Both the position numbers and the translations under genes were made by a program. Shown here piece by piece: positions 7,137 to 13,670 of a DNA stretch of 13,670 bases. The stretch is taken from the NCBI GenBank assembly GCA_043760535.1, contig JAYUOV010000147.1, positions 1 to 13,670 of the forward strand. The letters are read 5' to 3'. Under the pieces are notes generated by a model. The model had not been told where the DNA came from, made no database searches, and worked only from the letters and a program-made list of their open reading frames with translations. Source of the stretch: JAZKFT01 sp043760535. Its GTDB lineage: Bacteria > Bacteroidota > Bacteroidia > Chitinophagales > Chitinophagaceae. Every line of letters starts with the position of its first letter. Position 1 is the stretch's first letter.

Positions 7137-7372
7137 GACCACGGCGAAGACGTCATTATTAATCCTGAAAAAACTAAAGTATATTCAGCGGTAAAAATGA
7201 GAAACAAGTAGTGAGAAGGTATGGAGCCATTCACCAAAAGCCTGCATAAATCCATCATTTAACAGGATAAATTATGCATCGACCGTAAAAATTCTTCATT
7301 TTGCTACCGTACACTTTGTCTGCCTTGTTATATTGTTTGCGAAAAATAGATTTACAATTAGATTTACAGGGC

Positions 7373-10300
7373 ATGCACCACATTTTTAGCAAAACCAGTT
7401 TAATTATTTGTGCCACTATGGTATGGCTGGGCCTTGTAGCACAGCCCAAAAAAGCGGAACCCTTCGAATCCATCTCAACGGCACAAGGCTTATCGCAGGG
7501 CATGGTGTTCGATCTTTTGCAGGATAAAGAAGGCTTTATTTGGGTGGCTACCAAAAATGGTTTGAACCGTTATGATGGTTATAAGTTTAAAGTTTTTACC
7601 AACGACCCTTACAACGCCCATACACTAAGCAGTAATACTATTGTAAAACTTTTTGAAGATTCAAAAGGCCGGATTTGGGTGGGAACGGAGGATGCAGGTT
7701 TAAATATTTATGATAAAAAAAGCGGCAAATTCTACCGCATCACCCACAACCCTTCCACTCCATCAAGCCTTTCGGGCAATCGTATCCGGTTTATAACCGA
7801 AATGCAAGACGGCAGGTTTTTGGTGGCGGCCGATGCTGCGGGTTTTAATATCGTGTCGCTTCCGGATCATTTTTTTGAAAAAGAAACTACCCCTGCCATC
7901 ACAAGGTTATCCCTTCCCGGCAACACACAGGTGTACGGTATAGGTATAGACACAAGTGGCCAGGTATGGATAGGTGGAATGAACGGCACCGTTTATCGTT
8001 TTGAGCCAGTAGACAAAAGTTTAAAGCAATTATCCAATGCATCTCTTTTAAATAGCGGTCATTTTACCCCAGACGGAAGCATTTTAGTAAATGCCAACCT
8101 CTTCCTTTTAGATGGTGAAAAAGTTGTTCCGTTATTTGATACTGAGAAGCACCCGGCAGGCAATATGCTCTTCAGACCCAACGAAGAACTCTGGGAGCTC
8201 CACCACCGAGAGATACACTTTTATGATGTAAGCAAATGGGAAGTTGGCCAGGCACCCATCTGGAATGTACAATTACCTGAAAGCACAAGGTTGGTGTATC
8301 CATATATTTTCGACCGTTCGGGCATTTTATGGTCGGGATCGGTTGGGTGGGGTTTACGCAAATACAATGCAGCCGACACCAAATTTAAAGCACAAATGCA
8401 AGGCTCTAGTGTACGGGGAATTGTTCCAGTTTCCACAAAAGATATCCTGATTGGGGACTTTGGTTACGGCTGGAACCGGTTAAAAAATGATTCGTTACAA
8501 ATGAATGCCTTCGGCAAAATTGCGTCCGTAACCCAAATTGATAATATTATCACCACCAGGAAAGGCGATTTTTGGTTAAAAAGTGATAACAGTGGTTACT
8601 ATAAATACAATCCGGTGTCTGGCAGCTTGCTCCATCATCCTGAAATAGAAGATTACCAAGGCAAAGGTGATAAGCAACCCATGCTGGAAGATTCAAAAGG
8701 GAATATTTGGTTTAGCGGATTGGGCGGGGTATTTATTTACTTTAATGAAGCCACAGGGAACATTAATAGTTTTAGCATTAGCACAAATACTACAAACCCG
8801 TTAATGGCAAAGGCCATCTGCACCAGTTTGTACGAAGATAAACAGGGTGTATTTTGGGCCGGTACTCAGGAAGGCTTTGCAAAAATTACCCTTTCGAGTA
8901 CAGCCAATGCACCACAGGTAAAATGGTACACCAATAATAGCAGCAACCGAAATTCGCTGAATTATAACCATGTTTCCTGTTTTTTAGACGACCCCACCGA
9001 GCCAGCCAAATATTTGTGGATCTGTACAAAAGGCGGCGGCCTCAACCGGCTTAATAAACAAACCGGCGATTTTTTTTACCTCACCACTAAAAATGGATTG
9101 CCAGATGATGTGGTGTACGGCATATTGCCGGATGATAACGGCAATATTTGGGGCAGTACTAATAATGGTGTTTTTTGCCTTTTGGCCAATATAAAAAAAG
9201 ATAGCAGCCAATGGGTTTTCAGAAATTTTACAAAGGCCAATGGCCTGCAGGATGACGAATTTAATACCGCTACGTTTGTCAAATTGCCCAATGGCCATCT
9301 TGCTTTCGGGGGTGTTAATGGTATCAATATTTTTGACCCAAAAGAAATTCTTACTGCCACTTATACACCTGGCGTTTTTATTACCGATATCTTAATTAAT
9401 AATTTGCCCGTGGTGGCTGGTGATAAAACGGGTGTATTGCAAAATAATATTGAAGCTGTTAAGGCTATTACCCTCAATCATTTACAGGATATTCTCACAT
9501 TGGAGTTTGCGTCGCTGGATTTTACAGCCCCGGCTCAAAACAGGTACAGGTATCAGCTGGTAGGTATAGATAAAGATTGGGTAGAAAGCGGCACCCGCCG
9601 TTCGGCCACTTACCTGCACCTGCCATCGGGTACTTACACTTTTAGGTTGCAGGGTAGCAATAGCCAGGGTATATGGAGCGATAAAATAACTGAACTCCAA
9701 ATAACCGTGCTGCCGCCATGGTGGCGTACCTGGTGGGCTTATGGTGTGTATCTTTTGCTGATAGGGCTGGCTATAAGGGCGTATTTTAAATTTACCATAA
9801 ACCGGGCAAAACTTAGGCAGCAGCTACATTACGAGCAGCTGGAAGCTACCCGGGTAAAAGAACTGGACACATTAAAAACGCACCTCTATACAAATATTAC
9901 CCACGAATTCCGGACACCGCTAACCGTGATATTGGGGATGGCACAGCAGGTAAAAAATAAGCCGGAGCAACATTTGGCCAATGGTATGGAAATGATTATT
10001 CGAAATGGAGAAAGCTTGCTAAAGCTGGTAAATGAAATGCTGGATCTCTCTAAACTGGAAAGTGGTAAAATGGACATGCAAACCGTTAAGGGTGATGTGG
10101 TAACTTTTTTACGGTACATCGTAGAATCGTTCCATTCGCTGGCCGAAAGCCAACAGAAACACTTGCACTACCTCTCCGGCTTGGATAGCCTTTCGGTTAG
10201 CTACGATCCGGAAAAAATTCGACAGATTGTAAGCAACCTGCTTTCTAACGCCATAAAATTTACACCGCCAAAAGGCAATATCTATATATCCATAGGCGAA

Positions 10301-11473
10301 GTATTGGCCGACAATTCTGGCTTAAACACCATGCTGGTGATTAAGGTAAAAGATACAGGCAAAGGCATACCCGAAGAACAGTTGGAACAAATCTTCGACC
10401 GCTTTTACCAGGCCGATAGCAGCCACACCCGCAAAAGCGAAGGCACTGGCATTGGCCTGGCACTTACCCGTGAACTGGTAAAGTTAATGGGCGGCGATAT
10501 TGGGGTAAAAAGCCCGCCCACCGGCGCTCACAAGGGTGCTGAGTTTACCGTAACACTGCCTATGAAACTGGCTTCGGTTTCAGCAGCAGAACAGCCAGTT
10601 ATAGTAAGTACAAACTTAGGTCATCAGCAGGCCATTATCACTACCGATAATGGGGAAGTGCATGAAAAAAACACCAGCCAGCGGCCACTTATTTTATTGG
10701 TAGAAGACAATGCCGATGTAGTGGCCTACACCGCCAGTTGCCTACCCCACTACCGATTGGCCGTAGGCAAGGATGGGCAAGAAGGTTTTGACATAGCCAC
10801 CGACCTGGTGCCAGATCTTATTATTACCGATGTGATGATGCCATTTGTAGATGGTTATGAACTGTGCCGAAAACTAAAGGCCGACGAACGTACCAGCCAT
10901 ATACCCATTATTATGCTTACTGCCAAGGCAGGTATCGAAAGCAAGATTGAAGGCCTGGAACATGGCGCTGACGCCTATTTGGAAAAGCCCTTTAACAAAG
11001 ATGAACTGCTGATACGCATTAAAAAACTGCTGGAACTCCGTTTGTTGTTGCAACAAGTGTATTTAAAAAAAGCTGGATTGGCCGAAACCCTTCCTGAAAA
11101 TAGAATCGCCTTGCCGGAAGCTCCGGTGGCTGAACCGAATAAAACGGAAGATGCTTTTGTGATAAAAGTAAGGGAAGCCATTGCAGCCAATTTGTCGAAC
11201 GAACTATTTACTGTGGAGCAATTATGCAAAATGGTTTTTTTGAGCCACTCGCAGCTCCACCGAAAGTTGGAAGCCGTAACAGGTTATTCTCCCAACCGAT
11301 TTATAAGAATGATGCGGCTGGCCAAAGCCAAAGAAATGCTGCAGCAACCCAACACTTCCATTAGCAATATTGCCATTGAATGTGGGTACAGCGATGCAGG
11401 TTATTTCAGCCGGGTGTTTAAGCAGGAAATGGGGGTTACGCCAAATGAATGGCGTGGGCAAGCGGTTGGGTGA
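7373..11473 (+). CDS. Hybrid two-component system sensor kinase/response regulator (HTCS), 1366 aa
   Basis: A single-chain sensor and transcription factor of the Bacteroidota HTCS family. Numbering starts at ATG 7373, which directly precedes a signal sequence (hydrophobic residues ~8-23, LVAQ). Residues ~30-690 hold two-component regulator propeller repeats (GLSQGMVFDLLQDKEGFIW, DSKGRIWVGTEDAGLNIYD, DNGNIWGSTNNGV), probably a periplasmic beta-propeller sensor. Residues ~699-780 are the Y_Y_Y domain (RYRYQLVGIDKDW). A membrane helix covers ~787-808. The histidine kinase has its phosphoacceptor His844 in THEFRTP, N-box Asn955/Asn959, G1 DTGKGIP at Asp994 and G2 GTGIGLAL at Gly1024. The receiver has Glu1111/Asp1112, phosphoacceptor Asp1153 in TDVMMPF and Lys1205 in EKPF. 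An AraC-type helix-turn-helix (~1265-1364) ends with YSDAGYFSRVFKQEMG. All catalytic residues are present, so it appears functional. An in-frame TTG at 7301 would add 24 residues ahead of the signal sequence and is unlikely. Family members sense glycan breakdown products and activate transport and hydrolase genes; none is seen here. Confidence 0.96.
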   Translation: MHHIFSKTSLIICATMVWLGLVAQPKKAEPFESISTAQGLSQGMVFDLLQDKEGFIWVATKNGLNRYDGYKFKVFTNDPYNAHTLSSNTIVKLFEDSKGRIWVGTEDAGLNIYDKKSGKFYRITHNPSTPSSLSGNRIRFITEMQDGRFLVAADAAGFNIVSLPDHFFEKETTPAITRLSLPGNTQVYGIGIDTSGQVWIGGMNGTVYRFEPVDKSLKQLSNASLLNSGHFTPDGSILVNANLFLLDGEKVVPLFDTEKHPAGNMLFRPNEELWELHHREIHFYDVSKWEVGQAPIWNVQLPESTRLVYPYIFDRSGILWSGSVGWGLRKYNAADTKFKAQMQGSSVRGIVPVSTKDILIGDFGYGWNRLKNDSLQMNAFGKIASVTQIDNIITTRKGDFWLKSDNSGYYKYNPVSGSLLHHPEIEDYQGKGDKQPMLEDSKGNIWFSGLGGVFIYFNEATGNINSFSISTNTTNPLMAKAICTSLYEDKQGVFWAGTQEGFAKITLSSTANAPQVKWYTNNSSNRNSLNYNHVSCFLDDPTEPAKYLWICTKGGGLNRLNKQTGDFFYLTTKNGLPDDVVYGILPDDNGNIWGSTNNGVFCLLANIKKDSSQWVFRNFTKANGLQDDEFNTATFVKLPNGHLAFGGVNGINIFDPKEILTATYTPGVFITDILINNLPVVAGDKTGVLQNNIEAVKAITLNHLQDILTLEFASLDFTAPAQNRYRYQLVGIDKDWVESGTRRSATYLHLPSGTYTFRLQGSNSQGIWSDKITELQITVLPPWWRTWWAYGVYLLLIGLAIRAYFKFTINRAKLRQQLHYEQLEATRVKELDTLKTHLYTNITHEFRTPLTVILGMAQQVKNKPEQHLANGMEMIIRNGESLLKLVNEMLDLSKLESGKMDMQTVKGDVVTFLRYIVESFHSLAESQQKHLHYLSGLDSLSVSYDPEKIRQIVSNLLSNAIKFTPPKGNIYISIGEVLADNSGLNTMLVIKVKDTGKGIPEEQLEQIFDRFYQADSSHTRKSEGTGIGLALTRELVKLMGGDIGVKSPPTGAHKGAEFTVTLPMKLASVSAAEQPVIVSTNLGHQQAIITTDNGEVHEKNTSQRPLILLVEDNADVVAYTASCLPHYRLAVGKDGQEGFDIATDLVPDLIITDVMMPFVDGYELCRKLKADERTSHIPIIMLTAKAGIESKIEGLEHGADAYLEKPFNKDELLIRIKKLLELRLLLQQVYLKKAGLAETLPENRIALPEAPVAEPNKTEDAFVIKVREAIAANLSNELFTVEQLCKMVFLSHSQLHRKLEAVTGYSPNRFIRMMRLAKAKEMLQQPNTSISNIAIECGYSDAGYFSRVFKQEMGVTPNEWRGQAVG

Positions 11474-11510
11474 GTTGGAACTCATTCTGATTTTTTTGTA
11501 AAAGAACTGT

Positions 11511-11541
11511 GGCCTGCAAAATTACAGGCTTATCATTTTTT
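11511..11541 (+). terminator. Weak intrinsic terminator after the HTCS gene
   Basis: GCCTG (11512-11516) pairs with CAGGC (11525-11529) around an 8-nt loop; a G-T wobble adds one more pair outside. TTATCATTTTTT follows on the plus strand. The stem is short and the T-run begins several bases after it, so efficiency is doubtful. Its place 38 bases past the HTCS stop and ahead of the next gene fits a terminator. Confidence 0.4.
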
Positions 11542-11545
11542 ATTC

Positions 11546-11590
11546 ATTATCCTATCAAAATGAGAGGATAATAATACATTTTTGAGAGGA
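11546..11590 (+). promoter_or_regulatory. Operator-like palindrome and TGAGAGGA direct repeats before the Fic-family locus
   Basis: ATTATCCT (11546-11553) is the exact reverse complement of AGGATAAT (11565-11572), and inside it TCA (11555-11557) pairs with TGA (11561-11563), leaving one mismatched position. TGAGAGGA occurs at 11561-11568 and again at 11583-11590, the second copy ending seven bases before the ATG. A symmetric site this close to the start suits a repressor. The product of this locus begins with a winged-helix-like region, so autoregulation is possible. Confidence 0.5.
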
Positions 11591-11597
11591 CAAAATC

Positions 11598-12563
11598 ATG
11601 CAAACAAAAAGACAATCAGCAATATTCAGCATTATCTTAGAGAACGAGCCAATTGGTATTTCTACCATTTTGGAGAAATTGAACGTGCTGATTTCTGTGC
11701 CCACCCTTAACCGGGATTAGGCGGCTTTAAAAGCCGGAAATTTTATATTGCCTGAAGGCAGAGGCCACGGGATTAAATATACCTTGAATAGAAAGGGCTT
11801 GCTAAAAGCTACTATTGACGCGGACACATTCTTTAAAACCGATATAGACAACCGTAAAATTTTACACCGGTTGAATCCCTTCATTTTTGACTCATTAAAC
11901 TCCCTGCTTTTTTCAACCATAGAAACAGACCAATTGGAAGCATCTACTGAACTGTTCAGGAATAAGTTGAAACAATCTGATACCATTCAATATAAAAGAG
12001 AATGTGAACGGCTAATGATAGAATTATCGTGGAAGTCATCTCAAATAGAAGGCAATACATACGATTTATTGGATACAGAACAACTGCTCAAGTATAATAT
12101 AGAATCACCTAATCATTCGACTGAGGAAGCCCAAATGCTGCTGAACCATAAATCGGCTATCGAATACACAAGAGACTATGCTGAAATATTCAATACGCAG
12201 AGTGTACCTAAAATAATAGATAACCATACCCTGCTTACAAAAAATATGGGTATTTCAAAAAAAATCAGAAACAGGCTTGTGCGGATAACAGGTACAAAAT
12301 ATACGCCACCCGATAATCAGTTTATTATTGAAGAAGCTTTGAAAAAGTTATGTACTGGAGTTAATAGCAATACCAGCACCTATGAAAAAGCACTACTAAC
12401 GGTTCTGATGATTAACTACATCCAACCATTTGATGATGGCAATAAACGAACAGCAAGGCTTACCGGCAGTGCACTTTTGATGGATGCAGGGCTTTAGCCA
12501 CTATCTTAAAGGAGTGTAAGCCCGGCTGAATATAAAAAAGCAATCCTCCTATTTATTACTTGA
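11598..12563 (+). pseudogene. Fic/DOC-family protein gene broken by in-frame stop codons
   Basis: The original start is probably ATG 11598, since family-like sequence reads in one frame from there. Residues 1-~65 look like a winged-helix DNA-binding region (STILEKLNV, PTLNRD, LKAGNFILPEGRG). TAG at 11718-11720 follows PTLNRD, after which the same frame resumes with AALKAGNFI. Residues ~145-155 carry SSQIEGN, the (S/T)xxxE(G/N) inhibitory helix motif, with Glu at position 151. The Fic loop at ~276-288 reads QPFDDGNKRTAR, where the family has HPFxDGN(G/K)R: the catalytic His is Gln (CAA at 12423-12425). After MDAGL come TAG (12495-12497) and TAA (12507-12509), yet the frame continues with family-like RSVSPAEYKKAILLF before TGA at 12561-12563. 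Intact members transfer AMP or a similar group onto target proteins. Several stops plus the lost His argue for decay. A fragment could start at ATG 12015. TTG at 11748 is a poor start. Confidence 0.85.
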
Positions 12564-12600
12564 ATCTAAGAACTAATTTCTAAAGGTAGATTTTTTACCC

Positions 12601-13670
12601 CTACTTTCCCTTACCGGTAAAAATGATTCTGATGGTGTGAATCATAATTTTAAAATCCAATAACAGGCTAATGTTTTCAATGTAAAGCAGGTCGTATTCC
12701 ATGCGTTCTACCATTTCATCCACATTGCTAGCGTAGCCATACTGTACCATGCCCCAGCTTGTAAGGCCGGGCTTTACTTTATGCAGGTATTTGTAGTATG
12801 GATTAATGGCTGTAATCTGGTCTATATAATGTCGTCTTTCGGGCCTCGGGCCTACCAGACTCATATCGCCTTTCAGGATGTTCCAAACCTGTGGCAATTC
12901 ATCTAGCCGCCACTTACGCATGGTTTTGCCCCAGTTGGTAATGCGTGGGTCGTCATCACTGCTTAAAGATGGCCCTTCTGGTTCGGCATTAATTATCATA
13001 CTTCTAAATTTCCAAATCATAAAGGGTTTGCCTTTTAGTCCTACTCTTTCTTGCATGTAAAAAATAGGGCCTGCCGAAGAGAGCCTTACCCTAAGAATAA
13101 CAAAAAGATACAATGGGAGTAAAATGGCAGGTGCTATAATGCTAATTACAATATCAATAAGCCGCTTGATATTTTGCTGCCAGGCCGGCATTAGCCCGGT
13201 ATGAATGTTTATAAACATACCACCAACCACGTTGTTGGTTTTTACACTGCCGTATAAAATATCCAGCGTATTGGGAACCAGTTTTATGGTTACATCTTTT
13301 TCGCTAAGGCGGCTAATAAGCGGTGCTGCCAGGTGTTCTTCATTCTTATCAAAAGCAATAATTACCTGAGTTATTTTTTCGGTTTGAATGATTCCTTCCG
13401 CATCATTGAGCGAACCTTTGTATGGTATCCATTTAGAGAGGCCATTTTTGCCGGCACCATTGTTAGTAACATAGCCAACCGGGTGCAAGCCTGTGATTAA
13501 CGATTTTTTACTCAGTGCTTCGTAAGCCTTTACCGATTTAATATTATTGCCCACAAAAAGGGTACGCATCTGAACGGTGCCATTCTTTATCTGTCTTTTT
13601 ACCTGCGATAATACCATGGCCCTGCCCATAAACGTAAAGCTGAAATGCAGTGACAGCAGGCTAAAAAACG
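12601..13670 (-). CDS. Polyprenyl-phosphate sugar-1-phosphate transferase (exopolysaccharide initiation), N-terminus outside window
   Basis: This enzyme puts the first sugar phosphate onto undecaprenyl phosphate at the inner membrane, starting exopolysaccharide, capsule or O-antigen repeat units. The frame is open to the window edge (13 codons, hydrophobic FFSLLSLHFSFTF, before Met 13629), so that Met is internal and about 100 residues with the usual membrane helices are missing. Numbering from that Met: 22-~135 is the nucleotide-binding-like middle domain (TLFVGNN, VIIAFDKNEEH). The sugar transferase domain starts at KRLIDI (155-160) with a membrane segment ~158-182. It then shows YMQERVG (191-197), KFRSM (207-211), DDPRI (226-230), RLDELPQVWNILKGDMSLVGPRP (241-263) and KPGLTSW (286-292). 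All core motifs of the bacterial sugar transferase family are intact. The usual KPG(I/L)TG has Ser in place of Gly. It is convergent with the Fic remnant, 37 bases apart. The sugar (glucose, galactose or HexNAc) cannot be told from sequence. Confidence 0.95.
   Translation of the reverse strand, partial: FFSLLSLHFSFTFMGRAMVLSQVKRQIKNGTVQMRTLFVGNNIKSVKAYEALSKKSLITGLHPVGYVTNNGAGKNGLSKWIPYKGSLNDAEGIIQTEKITQVIIAFDKNEEHLAAPLISRLSEKDVTIKLVPNTLDILYGSVKTNNVVGGMFINIHTGLMPAWQQNIKRLIDIVISIIAPAILLPLYLFVILRVRLSSAGPIFYMQERVGLKGKPFMIWKFRSMIINAEPEGPSLSSDDDPRITNWGKTMRKWRLDELPQVWNILKGDMSLVGPRPERRHYIDQITAINPYYKYLHKVKPGLTSWGMVQYGYASNVDEMVERMEYDLLYIENISLLLDFKIMIHTIRIIFTGKGK

Larger units (their letters stand above)
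6765..7372. other. Divergent intergenic region between surface-protein gene and HTCS gene
   Basis: No coding frame here is convincing. It must hold promoters for both flanking genes. Near the surface-protein gene are three TATGGTTY boxes (6810-6854) and the palindrome CCCTA-A-TAGGG (6897-6907). In the middle (6927-7139) are copies of a GGTRAGRACACC motif and a nested inverted repeat. Nearer the HTCS gene, TGCATAA (7243-7249) pairs with TTATGCA (7272-7278) and the inner ATCC (7250-7253) with GGAT (7265-7268). TATTGTTTG at 7331-7339, 34 bases before the HTCS start, resembles the Bacteroidota -7 element TAnnTTTG but with one extra spacer base, and no -33 TTTG lies at the usual distance, so this is only a weak promoter candidate. 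Confidence 0.6.

Noticed and set aside
7301..7372. HTCS start at TTG 7301
   Set aside because: It would put 24 extra residues before the signal sequence, and the promoter-like TATTGTTTG lies inside this stretch. ATG 7373 is followed directly by the signal sequence.
11748..12497. Fic-family gene read as an intact short gene from TTG 11748
   Set aside because: Family-like sequence in the same frame exists both before it (11598-11717) and after its end (12498-12560), and the catalytic His is replaced, so a broken longer gene explains the data better.
12585..12600. Terminator between the Fic remnant and the sugar transferase gene (GGTA with TACC around T-rich loop)
   Set aside because: The stem is only four base pairs, with its T-run in the loop rather than after the stem.
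13630..13670. Sugar transferase start at Met 13629
   Set aside because: The frame continues open and hydrophobic to the window edge, and the family normally has N-terminal membrane helices before this point, so the gene is cut by the window.
1..13670. CRISPR array, tRNA, rRNA or intact transposase
   Set aside because: No regularly spaced short repeats, cloverleaf-like segments, rRNA sequence or transposase motifs were found on reading both strands; the regular repeats are all inside long coding frames.

Overview
The window looks like chromosomal DNA of a Bacteroidota bacterium, most likely Chitinophagaceae or a close relative. Three things point there: a complete type IX secretion (T9SS) C-terminal sorting domain on a large repetitive surface protein, a full-length hybrid two-component system (HTCS) with propeller, kinase, receiver and AraC domains in one chain, and weak Shine-Dalgarno signals. 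GC content is moderate by eye. No rRNA, tRNA, CRISPR array, phage or intact insertion sequence was seen.

Layout. (1) 1-1505, minus: the N-terminal 501 codons of a secreted protein with autotransporter-associated beta-strand (PATR-type) repeats; its C-terminus lies beyond the window start. (2) 1506-2366: a long gene-poor interval with an in-frame N-terminal extension candidate, a TTGG-rich stretch, a cluster of perfect hairpins and a minus-strand terminator. (3) 2367-6764, minus: a complete 1465-aa T9SS-exported protein made of two duplicated modules of ~40-45 aa beta-solenoid-like repeats, followed by Ig-like, fibronectin-like and sorting domains. (4) 6765-7372: the divergent intergenic region, with repeated TATGGTTY boxes near the surface-protein gene and a nested inverted-repeat element. 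(5) 7373-11473, plus: the HTCS sensor/regulator. (6) 11598-12563, plus: a Fic-family gene broken by several in-frame stop codons, preceded by an operator-like palindrome. (7) 12601-13670, minus: most of a polyprenyl-phosphate sugar-1-phosphate transferase, cut at its N-terminus by the window end.

Together this is a cell-surface and envelope region: two repeat-rich exported proteins transcribed in the same direction, a divergent membrane sensor-regulator that could control its neighbour, and an initiating enzyme for exopolysaccharide or capsule synthesis. No SusC/SusD pair or glycoside hydrolase is visible, so the HTCS cannot be tied to a glycan-utilisation locus here. The links between genes are inferred from gene order only. 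The least explained parts are the two long intergenic regions, both full of inverted repeats, and the decayed Fic locus.
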